The notes under the pieces: generated by a model
What the model was told of the DNA's origin: nothing
The model's input: the letters and a program-made list of their open reading frames with translations, nothing else
Database searches by the model: none
Shown here: piece by piece, positions 33,786 through 44,589 of the stretch
Position numbering within the stretch: the first letter of the stretch is position 1
Layout: each line of letters starts with the position of its first letter
Position numbers and translations under genes: made by a program
From: Nymphaea colorata
Taxonomy: Eukaryota; Streptophyta; Magnoliopsida; Nymphaeales; Nymphaeaceae
NCBI RefSeq assembly: GCF_008831285.2
Contig: NC_045140.1
Location: forward strand, 18,784,370-18,848,369
DNA length: 64,000 nt
Reading direction: 5' to 3'

Positions 33786-36739
33786 ATGGGGATTCTTCTG
33801 AGTCAACTTATAATGAAGTCCCAACTTATTGGGATGAATTCCCAATCTATTGTATGTCTGAAAGGCAGCTCAATATTTAATGATGTTATGCTGTTTAAAC
33901 TAGTTCCTAGATGGTGGTCGCTTTTAAAAATGTGATGATGAACAAGCCGAAGCTACATTTTGCCGGTGAACTTTCATCATTGTCCCTGGCAGATGGTACT
34001 TCATGACTTCACCAGTGCACGAAACTGCAAATGCAAAAGCTACTTCTTGCTATGTTGTGGCCTAGGACCAGCTAAAGGGTGAGCCATCTACTGTGATTTA
34101 TTACCTACACTCATCCAATTTTGCTCCACCCCTTGGTTCTACCAGATATAGGCCCATAACACAAAGAAGTTTGAGATGGAGGACCGCGGATAGATACTTT
34201 TAAAATTGTGAGCTAGTCATATTAGTCATAGAGGCTGTCAGGTTGGTGATCTTCATAAAGTAAAAACACCAATTTATTGGCTGTTACCTGTTGTTCTTTC
34301 CTGTTGGCCGGTTGAGAAACTGTATTCGCCATGGAAGCTGCAGAGGCATATTTTATAGACTAGTTCAACTGAACGTTGATACCCACACTTGGCCCTTGGC
34401 TAGTTGCTTTGCACAATGAAGCCGATATATAAGATTTATAATCATTGACAATGCATAAAGCAACCATGTGTAGTTCTGAGCGTCCAATAAAATCAAGAGA
34501 GTCCACATATGGAGTTGCACAGACTACAGAGCAGTGAAGTAATGGATTGGATCGTTCTGATGTTGCCTCTGGATCAGTTTTTTATGCAATTTTATCTTCC
34601 ACTTTTGATGAAAGGTATGTCCATGACTCCATAGTTCTTGTACTGTTAATTGTCTTGGGTTTCGAGGCCATAGTCTGTGCCTTTGTTTTGACAATAACTG
34701 AAATAATCTCTTATTGAGTCAAGTTGGGAAATACTGCAGCCCAGATTAAATGGAAAATCTATTTACTTTCTCCCAAAATTTTTTTGGTTGGTTGTGCTAC
34801 TTATGGAGAGCTTTGTGCATTACGTGTGCTTTTATAATCTGTGCAATAAGTTAAGCCATTAAGGAAGAGGGGAAACTAACTACTCATTTGTTCAATCTAT
34901 ACCTTCCAGGGAAACAGCTGGAGGTTTTTCCCCTACATTTATTGAAGATATGGACAAGGATGTTTACAGAAACAATAACTCCCAATGGGGCTCAGATCAT
35001 TCAGGTTGTGGGGTCCCAGTTCCGTTCTTTCTCTCCCTACTCCACAGTATGATTTCTATTTACAGGAGCCAAAAAGAAGAGCAGTGGTGCCCTTTGATTT
35101 CCCATGACTATCTTCTACAGCTGCACCTTCAATCAACACAATTTGTTATTAATTCCTTTCCTGCCACTGATAACTTCAGTCAAACATATCTTCCACTTTT
35201 CATTGTTCATGTCCACTAGAATTCTCCCCGAGCGGGTATTTATTTTCTCTATGCATTGGTCTCAACCCCATGATTCCAGAGTTACAATGTCCTGAGCAGT
35301 CCATTGGACAAATGCATAAATGGATTCACTGATTTTGTTTGTTTTTATCCTGCCACCAGTCTTCTGCCTGATTTGAGTGTGGAAGCTAAACAAACATTAC
35401 GCTCCATCCTTCAGGTCAATCCCATTTGTCCCAAACTATGCCAAATGGTTTCCAGGTCCTGATATTAATTCTTCTCCAGTCCATTTTAGCTGCAGGAGAT
35501 ACTTTGAGTAGACTTCTTAATTACTTTTATATCCTCTGGGTTCCACTTGTGCTCTTGTTATTCCTCCCTCCGAGCTAGACTATAAGTCTGTAACCAATTC
35601 ACTGGAGCCTGGTTTGCATAAGAAGCTGCCTCTCATAATTAATGTATCTAGTCCAGCAAGCACGCAGGTACCCTTGACTCCCATATCCATCTTCTCTGCC
35701 CTTCCTTGTTGCCTTTACATCTATTCTCCTGCCATGAGGTTACCCTATTGATACTCTCTGATGGATGAGAAATCCGTTCAAGCTTGTCAAATCCTTTCCT
35801 TAGAGAGGCAGAAACACTAGTTCTGTTACTCGTAGAGAAAACAACTTTGTGCCTCTCTACTAGAGCTCAGCAGGAAATCCCTCACCCTCCAATTTAGGAA
35901 CCACTCCACCAGTCCACATTCTTTGGCCCTGATGACTTTAATGAGTGGTTTATGGAATCATCTACTAGTCCCTTTGCCATAGCTCCATCTTTGATGGCCA
36001 AAGAAACTGTATTGCTTACACCTTTGTAGACTGCCAAAACTGCTTACCAAATAAATGAACCACTAGAATGTCTTTCATATGTCCATAAGCTTTGCTTTCT
36101 CATATATTTGCTTTTACCAACTTTCGCCAGCTGCATTCAGTGGTGAAGATCTTGCTGGCTAAAATAGCCAGACGCAAGGTATTATACTCCTAATCTTTTA
36201 TGATCAACTCTTCGCTCCTTTCTGGGAAGACATGGACGTTACAAGGACTATTCAAAGTAGTGGCTGCAACCGAGTTGATGCACTTAGGGTGTGAGGGTGT
36301 GGATTGGGTGTTGCTCAGGTGCAGCAATGTATAATTTTGTTTTCTTTTTCGTTAAATCATTTATAGAAACACTAATTGTTAGTTTTGTTATTTGTGGACA
36401 ATCATTATACATACATACATACATATATCTATATATATAAGTATATGGAAAATGAGTAAAACCAGTACCAAAATGAGGATTTCCTTCCCGATTTACCAAT
36501 CTTAAGGTGGGGAGCGTAATTGCAAAAGGAGAAAACAAATAATAGAGAAAACTGGGAGAAAGAGATAAGGGGGTTGGGAGAACCAGTCTCAAAATGGGAC
36601 TGGTTGAATGCATGTGTGTGTGCTCTTACACTTTCTCGCCTCTCCCGCACCTCCATTCTTTTTTAAGAAAAAGGCCACAGCCAGTTCCTTTAAGTCTGTG
36701 ACATAGTCTTCTATTTAATTAAATGGTGATTTTTCTATC

Positions 36740-37270
36740 CATTTTGCTTACCTCGACGGCATTGAGCCTCAATTTTCTCAAATGGATTAAATAGATTATG
36801 AAAGCCGGTTCAGATAAAAATAATAAAATGTCAGCAGCATATAGGATTCATGACAGAGCTGAGTAATTCCTTCCTTTATCCAAAGTAATGTCACCTACCT
36901 CTCTAGATAGGGTTCTAAAAAATATTTCCTACATAACTACAAATAGGTAGGGGGATGGGACTTCTTGTCGTTGGACCTTCTTTGGACTAAACTACTTTCA
37001 TTTCTTGCCATTCCTTACGACTGCAGCAGAAAATAAGCATATTACTAATGTTGCTCTTCTTATGCAGTTGCTACAAAGCCCAAAATGATGAAGGGCGGCT
37101 TCTAAAGGCCTTCAGATGACATTGTCTTAAGTCTTTGCTAAGTCTACTTTGATGTAAACAGTTTTTCATGATAGGCCAACTCTCCTTTTTCCCCAACTTG
37201 CTTCCATGGTGGATAAAATAATGGTTGAAATGACTGAAAACTGTGTCATGAATAAGAGTGTTCATAGATC
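36740..37270 (-). mobile_element. LINE reverse-transcriptase fossil
   Basis: The minus strand reads across frames as the palm of an L1-type reverse transcriptase. KVDLAKT.DNVI corresponds to the 'LDLSKAYDRV' block, and LEAALHHFGLCSNCIRRATL follows. VPSPYLFVV matches the 'GDPLSPYLF' block. LYAADILLFL at about 36825-36845 is the degenerate YADD box, with A for the first D (codons at 36830-36841). Stops and frameshifts are frequent, so it is dead. It is too far from, and not continuous with, the LINE at 27-29 kb to be one copy. Confidence 0.65.
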
Positions 37271-37995
37271 ACCATGGAAGATCGAAAAGAAACCGCAAGT
37301 CCTTTAAAGTGTTCATAAGACAGGCTACTGGCGACACGCGCAACTGTTCTCTCAGGAAGATGCGGTTGTGTTTTTATTCACACAATGTTTAAAGGCAGCA
37401 AGGAACCAAATTTCTTAATAGTCAATTCGTCTGATAGTTCTCTTCATTTTGTCCTCTTCTCAAACTCGTTAGATTCCATGAATGATTCTCCAATCTCTAA
37501 GAAGGGAAATGCACTTTTACTTTTCCCTTGACATCTCTTTTCAGAACAGTTCCCAGTTCCCGTTAAAGCTATAACATGGTAAATGAACTGTCAATCTCCC
37601 AAAGCTGCTATACTATATACGTGAAAATTTGCAGTATACTTTGTAATATTCCTACAAAGAAAAACTAAATAAAGTTTTTTAGTGAAAACTGCATTTTTAT
37701 CAATCACTTCAGGATAAACGGCTGCAGAATTTTTTACTTTCTTCTATGCAGAAGAACGCCCATGGGTTGATGTTTCTAGCAGAAGACGCTCCTTGTGGGT
37801 TCCTGAACTTATGATGCCCATCAACTTCCTGGACGAAATGAATGAAGCGGCTTTATTAAGAATTTAAGATCTGTGTGTATTAGCCCGTATCGAGCTTTGC
37901 ACATCGTATCCATATATATTTGGCAACAAGGGGCAGATTTGACCATAGTGGTCTGCATGAGCCTATTCAATGTTGTAGTAGCTGATATTTGTCAC

Positions 37996-38017
37996 AGAGA
38001 GAGAGAGAGAGAGAGAG
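37996..38017. repeat. (GA)n microsatellite
   Basis: About 11 GA units, directly visible. Confidence 0.9.
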
Positions 38018-38269
38018 GGCGGCAAATTTGTTTTCTTTTATTATGCTCTCCTTTCCCTCCAAATCTCTCCTTTTCTTGAGGGATTGGAGATACTTTTTCC
38101 TTTCTTTTCTTTTTATATACAAATACAATTATGTATAATTTTTTTTTCCTTCTTTAATTAGAAATCTGGACACCCTATTACTTGCCCTTTCATTTCCTTT
38201 TCTTTTCCTCTTATTAACTTACTTTCTCTTCTTTAATAAATGTTGCATGTGAATTTCACTTCATATCAC

Positions 38270-38317
38270 ATTCTGGAACATTTCACAAGTAGAATTCTGG
38301 AACATTTCACAAGTAGA
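38270..38317. repeat. Tandem 24-bp duplication
   Basis: ATTCTGGAACATTTCACAAG and the next four bases occur twice, at 38270 and 38294, with no mismatch. Confidence 0.9.
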
Positions 38318-38441
38318 AATAGCTTAAGCGTAGTTTGTTATCTAAAGGAAACTATAATAAGCGGCTTTCATACCCTCGATTCCATTATCCATAGTCTTCT
38401 TTCCTCTCTCTCAAAAAGAAAAAAAAAAAAGTGTTTGGTTC

Positions 38442-39023
38442 TTGTTCTTGGCACATCTTGTCCATGGTGTCAGGAATGGCAGAAACAAATGCAGCCGCAA
38501 GAAGGGTCGTGTTTGCTTCTTAAACATGGTGTGTCTGGCCTTTACCTTTCTGTGGGATGCACGCGGCTGCATTCCATGCATGGGCACGTTTACATCACAG
38601 AGTTCCGCGAATAAATTTGTGGTACGTATTATAATAAATTGGTGGGAGGCCTATCTTCTGGCAGGGTTTGATTCGGATGAGTTCCGCGAATCCAATTCCC
38701 TCAATGCATCTGTGCAAAGGGGCTTAGAAAGCACCATATGCAATTCAAAAAGAAGTTACCAGTGTGGTAGATGCAACCAGGTAGTGGAACAAGTTCGATC
38801 GATCTCTACAAAAGAAGCAAACGGCAGAGAAACTTGTCAAATGGAAGGAAGAATGAGAGAGAGCAGGGTAAAAAGGCTTATTCACCTACAAAAGCGAACA
38901 GCTTTGCCTGTGGCATTAAAAGAAAAGGTAGCACAAATGTCATTTCGTTTTTCTCTTATTCATCGCCTGTTGCGTATCCCATTTCTTGAAGAACTCAACC
39001 CACGCACTTTTCACTTTTTTTGA
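38442..39023 (+). other. Unassigned 193-codon ORF
   Basis: This frame stays open from ATG at 38442 to the stop at 39021 in a region where chance ORFs are usually under 80 codons. The product has a cysteine-rich start (residues 18-46) and a basic second half rich in R, K and E. It shows no recognised domain, signal peptide or obvious membrane segment. Codon use is not distinctive. It may be a lineage-specific gene, a decayed exon or chance. Confidence 0.2.
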
Positions 39024-39106
39024 CAATCTTGGTCCCTCATAAAAGACTATCATTTGAACCGATTTTACTTTTTACTTTAAGATGTGTGTTGTGTGCATGC
39101 ACGCAC

Positions 39107-39121
39107 ATATATATATATATA
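39107..39121. repeat. (AT)n run
   Basis: About seven AT units following an alternating purine/pyrimidine stretch (tgtgtgcatgcacgcaca). Confidence 0.7.
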
Positions 39122-41049
39122 GGACACTGAAATCAGACCCATATCCAGATTCATCTTATTTGACTCCACACTTTGCTACTCCACTCTAATTTGTTTCTTT
39201 TCCTTCGGGCACAAGGTGAGGAAAACTGGACCCAAGTCTCAGTTGCAGTTATGATAGAACAGGAACTTGTCTTACTGAGAACTCTAGTAACTGAGCCTGA
39301 TTGGACCCACTTGAGTGGTCCAACTAGTCCTGCCAGTGCCAGTCACGGACCGGGTCAGACCCTGTCTGGGATGGCTCAGAAGTTGATAAAAGAAAGAGAA
39401 GACAAGAACAGAGTCCAACCAGGAGCCCTGATTGTCCACAATGCTCAGCAGGTCTTGCAGAGTTGCAGTATGACCGCAATCAGTGAATCAACCGCTGGGG
39501 CCAAAGGGACTGCCATTCATTTGCCCGGTAGCTGTCCCGGTGAAAATTCCGTCCGGTACGAGTCACACCGCCTCAGATCCAAACCCAAATCCAGAACGTA
39601 AGCTCTATATCCGAATCCAATTTCCGACAAAATCTGCATCAGGATGAAGACTGAAGCCTGGGTCCACTTAAGAAGTTAAAAAAGAAGGTTTGGATCCAGA
39701 TCCACATCTGAATCCCAACTAAATATTGATATAAACCAAGTAATTCACTCTGGATGCTTTCGGCTCGTGCGTTCATGTCCGGATCCAATCACTGCCCATT
39801 GTCAGATCTTACTTTGACAATCCGAAACGAGAAAACTGTAAACATTTTGACTGTGCCTAACCAACCAACTATAAGCATCTCTATTCAGTCGCGGCGAGGT
39901 GACTTTCATGATTTGGATTTATGTATTAGCAATAATAATACACCATAGAAACTTAGGTTTCTCCTGTTCTTTAATCTGTAAAATATAAGTGACATATATT
40001 CTACATGGATCCTCTAATATATGTGCCTCCCCCGGTTTTAAGTTGTTTTTCATAGTATAGTCTTAATGTTATCTGATAATGTTTGGTTAGTCAGTTATTT
40101 CTACTAAAAACATATTTAGATATAAAACATATAAAGATAATTATTAAACTATTTTTTCCACTCCACACAGTAAAGAGTAAAGAGGAAGAGAACAATGACG
40201 TTACTGCTAAAGTCCAAGGCAGCATGAGGGCACATCTGACATGCCGATGCTGCAAGGTTCTGGAGTTGCCGGACGCTGCCGGCTGCCGGCTGCCGACTGC
40301 TGCCAAGTTTTTAACCGACGCCCCCTCCAACTTTTCGAGAACCTCGTCTCGTCGCGTAAAATTCGGCGTGCTTATTTAATTTAAAAGGCTGAAATTACCT
40401 CGATATTTAATTCCAATACTTTGTCGTTCATCCCTTCGTCAAATAAATTGACGGTTTCGTGCTTTGCGAAATATTTCCTTGATTTTGGGGCGACGTCTGA
40501 AACTTCCAAGGCATTTTAGATTTGTTTTAATTATCTATACTGGGGTCCTCAATAATTTAATCATAAATAGATTAATAAAATACTTAGGGTTGACATAGTC
40601 CTCTTGATTACCCTTCTATACTTTTCAATGATAATGATAATACCAATGACACCTGATGTTGTTCATATATGTTCTTTTATTCCTAAATCAACGACGTCCA
40701 ATTGAATCATTCTCGGAAACATTCATCCCCTAATTAAATCTGTGATCACTTAAAAGCGAGGAAGGTTAAAATAGTAAGTCCTGAAAGACAGAAGAACCCC
40801 ATGAGCGGTCGTTGTAAATTTGGAAAAGTAAGGTGTAAAAAGTTTGAGCTTCAACACTCCCTTCTTTTTTTTTAGGGTTTCTCACAAAATGAAAACTCTT
40901 ACATCATTCATTCCCCCAAGTTCTGAATTCCCTCCAAAATGCTGTCCCCAAAAGCAACAAATTTCTCCAAAGGCCACCACTTTCCCTCTCCCCCCACCTC
41001 CTCCCCAAGACCTTCTCTTTCTCTCTCTAGAGAGACAGCCAACTACCCA

Positions 41050-41109
41050 ATGACCTCCATTAATGGCTTCCCTGAGACCACCCACCATCTGGGCCACCGA
41101 CAAGAATAA
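41050..41109 (+). promoter_or_regulatory. Overlapping upstream ORF of the ATL gene
   Basis: An ATG at 41050, 13 bases before the ATL start, opens a 19-codon frame in the -1 register relative to the main frame. It ends at TAA 41107-41109, inside the ATL coding region. Its context (C at -3, A at +4) is weak, and the ATL ATG itself has T at -3 and G at +4. If the mRNA leader includes it, initiation there would lower ATL translation. Inference from sequence only. Confidence 0.4.
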
Positions 41110-42115
41110 CTCCTTCGCGTTCGCCTCCCCACCACCGCCCATCCCCACCTCACCCACGGCCAGGATCACGCCGGCTCTCCTTATCATCATCGTCATCCTT
41201 GCGGTCGTTTTCTTCCTCTCGGGCCTCCTCCATCTCTTCGTCCGCTTCATTTCCCGCCCTTCCTCCTCGCCCTCCTCCTCCCCGCCGGCCGACTCGGCTG
41301 ACGTCCAGATCCCCGCTGTCGACTCCCGCCAACTGCAGCAGCTCTTCCATCTCCACGACTCCGGCCTCGACCAGTCGCTCATCGACTCGCTCCCGGTCTT
41401 CTCGTTCCGCTCCGTCTCGGCCGGCCCGAGGCGAGGGGGGGAGGCCTTCGACTGCGCCGTCTGCCTCTGCGAGTTTGGCGACCGCGACCGGCTGAGGCTG
41501 CTGCCCAACTGCGGCCACGCCTTCCATCTTTCATGTATCGATACGTGGTTGCTCGCGAACTCGACCTGCCCGCTCTGCCGGGGCAGCATGCTGGCCGTAG
41601 ACGGCCTCCTGGGCATCATGTATGATGAGGAGAATCCGGATGATGGCTGCCCCAAACAGCATGGTGACGAAGAAGAAGAAGATGATGATGATGGTGTTAG
41701 CACCAAGGTGTTCGATGTTAAGCTAGGTAAGTTTGCGAATCTGAATGCTGAGCATGAGAATGGTGATGATGATGGTCATGGGGAAAGCAGCGGTGGGTAT
41801 GGTGGTGGTAGCGCTAGTGTTGATGGTAGGAGGTGCTTCTCAATGGGCTCATTTCAGTATGTGGTGGGCGAGCCCAGTTTGAGGGTGAAGCTGGCGGTGC
41901 GGGTGCCGCCGGGAAGATGGGACCGGCCGGGCTCGAGCAGTGGGCTGGGTGGGAGCGGTGGGGCTCATGGTGATGGCGGTGAGTTGGAATTGGAGGACAT
42001 GAGATTGAGCAGGAGGAGCAGAGGGGACAGCTTGTCCATTTCAAAGATCTGGCTGTGGCCTAGGAGGAGCCCCTTGGTGGCCGAGAGCTGTGATGGTCCT
42101 GGTCATGGGGTCTAA
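41063..42115 (+). CDS. ATL: ATL-type RING-H2 E3 ubiquitin ligase
   Basis: An intronless 350-residue membrane-anchored RING-H2 ligase of the ATL family, which transfers ubiquitin from an E2 to substrates, often in stress or defence responses. A single transmembrane helix lies at about residues 36-60 (ALLIIIVILAVVFFLSGLLH). The family's GLD box is at 101 (GLDQSLIDSLPVF). The RING-H2 finger uses C131, C134, C150, H152, H155, C158, C169 and C172 with the conserved W162; spacing is canonical, so it should be active. The C-terminal half is acidic and glycine-rich, then has RCFSMGSFQYVV, a motif shared by the ATL13/46/47 branch. Intronless structure is usual for ATL genes. A short upstream ORF overlaps the start. 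Family is certain; the member is not. Confidence 0.95.
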   Translation: MASLRPPTIWATDKNNSFAFASPPPPIPTSPTARITPALLIIIVILAVVFFLSGLLHLFVRFISRPSSSPSSSPPADSADVQIPAVDSRQLQQLFHLHDSGLDQSLIDSLPVFSFRSVSAGPRRGGEAFDCAVCLCEFGDRDRLRLLPNCGHAFHLSCIDTWLLANSTCPLCRGSMLAVDGLLGIMYDEENPDDGCPKQHGDEEEEDDDDGVSTKVFDVKLGKFANLNAEHENGDDDGHGESSGGYGGGSASVDGRRCFSMGSFQYVVGEPSLRVKLAVRVPPGRWDRPGSSSGLGGSGGAHGDGGELELEDMRLSRRSRGDSLSISKIWLWPRRSPLVAESCDGPGHGV

Positions 42116-43786
42116 CCGAGTTTTAGTTAGGTTTTTAGGGGTGAGCTTCTGTGGTTGTCGACTGTAATGACATAGCCACTGCTCAATTTATTCTTGATTC
42201 TCAGATATGATTGTAATTGTCCTATTCGTGCACATGGGTTTGTCCGCAGACAGGTGTTTAGGCCTAGTGAGCATGACGCCATTGATGCATAATGACATAC
42301 TCACATGATGGATTCTGGACGATGGTTTATTGCCACAGAGTTGTGTTTCATCTCTTCACATTTGGTAGCTATATTTCATCTGTGGAATACATCAGTTCAT
42401 GTATGAACTTGCACACGCATACATGTTAGCAAGGTGTTTGGACTTATCAACTTTGGCAAACTTTAAATATTCCATAAAATTTGTGTAAAACGTTAATCTT
42501 TTTTACTTATATTTTGTTCTTTTGTTAAGTTTTTATGCTGAAAGTATCAAAAAGACCATCTTTACTGAGTATAGAAGAGAGAAAATCGATTCTTTTAGTG
42601 CCATTTAGAAAAGGTCTTAGTTTGCAAGAAGAACTGAAACAGAAACTTCCTCGGTATAGATATGTTGAACTTGGGTAGAAACACGATCGAAAGACGGAAT
42701 AAGATGGACGGAGCGGAACGAGAAAAGGTCAGAAACTGGGCGAAAGGATACAAGAGGAATCTCCATCCTCTCTGGCCTTTTTAGCTGCACATAGACAAGT
42801 TCTGCTCAGACTCAGAGGAGACCACAGAAACAGTAAGCAATAAAGAGCTGCTTTGTAGCCTTCGCTTGCTCTTTCTCATTCGGTTCCCTGCTTAGGGGTC
42901 TGAATTGTGTCATTGTGTGGAAGTCAGTCCGGTTATCACTGTTTGATTCCCATAGATGCTATTGTACTCAAACTGTAAGCAATCCGGTGTCCCCAAAACG
43001 CAAAAGGGCTCTGGCCTCTTCAAAATATCCAAGAATCGATGCATGTGTCTGAACGAGCCATAGAAACTATATACAAATTTTATAACTTGTTTTCAGTATT
43101 ATTTTCAGCCGACACAAACCTTACTTCGAACGATACTTAGAATGGGAAGGACAGGGTTGCGTGTTGGATACATAAGCACCGATACTGAACACTCGGGAAA
43201 AAGTTACTTTTTGTTTGTTCTTTACTTGGATGTCATCCTGGGGTCTGGAATCTGGAAATATCTGTCTCGTTCAAAGAACATGCCCAAAACTTCGCAGCGC
43301 TTGCTGTATTCTTCATGAACCACAGAACTACAGGTTACAAAGTGAATATCATCACCATCTTTCCAGGTTCTGCCTAGTGTTCAGGTCCCCTGCAAAAGTT
43401 GGATGGTTTAAAACACCTTTTTAGACGCAGCGTTTGTTTATACTATCTTAGACACATAAAACATCGCAACACTCGAGTGAATTTTATATTCATTTTCATT
43501 ATAAACATTAGACAGTCTTCAAACTATATGATGTTTGATTTAAAATTAGATTAGATTTCATGACAACACTACGTTAGATGGGTACCCCGACACAATTGAT
43601 TTTGATTCGCAGGAATATGGGAAGTATCGGTCCAGGACATACATAAATTGTTGGGTGTGTTTGACTGTCCAAAGAAGTTTTTCCAGACAAAAGATCTCTC
43701 TTGGTTGTACTATGATCAATCTAACGCGGAAGGAGTCAACTTGAATAGCTTATCCATTTTGTGGATTTCAGTCAGACCTGAAGCTG

Positions 43787-43819
<33 letters not shown>

Positions 43820-44589
43820 GATTTTCAGTTGAACAGCTTCAGCAGGTTTGACTGAAAAAATGTTATTTTTGAGGCAAAACCTCATTTTTACATCCAAAAT
43901 TTTGTTTACAGCATGTTTGGGCGACGATCGAAGCTGACTTTGTGAAAAACTCAAATTTGATGTAACGACATTTTCAAAAGGGCATAAATAACCTGGACCC
44001 TCTTCCCTTCTCCCAGGTTTTTCACAAAAAGACATTCTTGCTATTATTACTCAAATAACAAACAAAATTCTAAAAACTGATTATATCAAAATTTCACAAA
44101 ACCACATTCTTTGAAGGGTGTCATCTAAAAACACCAACCTTATGACAATCGAAGAAACTTTTAAAATTTATTGAACCTTAACTTTTAAATTATATATGCT
44201 AATGTCAAGTGGTGCAGCATAGTCGGACGGCAACATCTCTCCAATTTGATTCTTACAGATATTGGGTTGCAAATTGGGTTGTGTATGCTAAGATGAAGGG
44301 ACTTCAACTCTGCACCACTCAGGCTCCATTGCAGTCGCAGACCTATGATTGAAGACAAGCCAATACGTACTTTTCAGGCCTTCCGATACGATACGGAAAT
44401 GATATTACAACACTGGACGCGTCTCAAACACGCTGACACTTACCTTGTTCCAACTTAAACAGTTAAACCACCCTTGCTGAAAGGGAGCGAGAGCAGGAGG
44501 CGGGAGACATGACTCTGAAAAGGAAGGAGAGAGGGGTTGGTTTATGGGGGCTGATCAGGAGAAAGAAGTTCGAAGAAGAAGAAGGCACA
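42116..44589. other. Spacer between ATL and RDR2
   Basis: The first 200-300 bases are presumed ATL 3' UTR. No other gene was recognised. The spacer contains an AT microsatellite enclosed by inverted arms (43766-43856). The final few hundred bases should hold the RDR2 promoter; no clear TATA box was seen. Confidence 0.5.
43766..43856. repeat. Hairpin enclosing an (AT)n microsatellite
   Basis: The left arm TTTCAGTCAGACCTGAAGC begins at 43766. The right arm at 43832-43856 is its reverse complement apart from one mismatch and a 3-base insertion. About 14 AT units (43788-43816) and 15 further bases form the loop. It may be a small foldback transposon whose AT centre has expanded. Confidence 0.65.

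Larger units (their letters stand above)
33786..41049. other. Spacer between the PPR and ATL genes
   Basis: No firm gene in about 7 kb. Immediately after the PPR stop is presumed 3' UTR. A LINE reverse-transcriptase fossil lies at 36.7-37.3 kb. An unexplained 193-codon open frame occurs at 38442-39023 and another of 142 codons at 39173-39601; neither resembles a family I know, and the second overlaps repeat-like 'gactcggcc' and 'GGATCCGGAT' sequence. From 40.4 to 41.0 kb is likely the ATL promoter and leader. Confidence 0.45.

Noticed and set aside
40882-41706. 274-codon minus-strand ORF opposite the ATL gene
   Set aside because: A shadow of the ATL codon bias; it is rich in S, R and E low-complexity sequence with no recognised domain.
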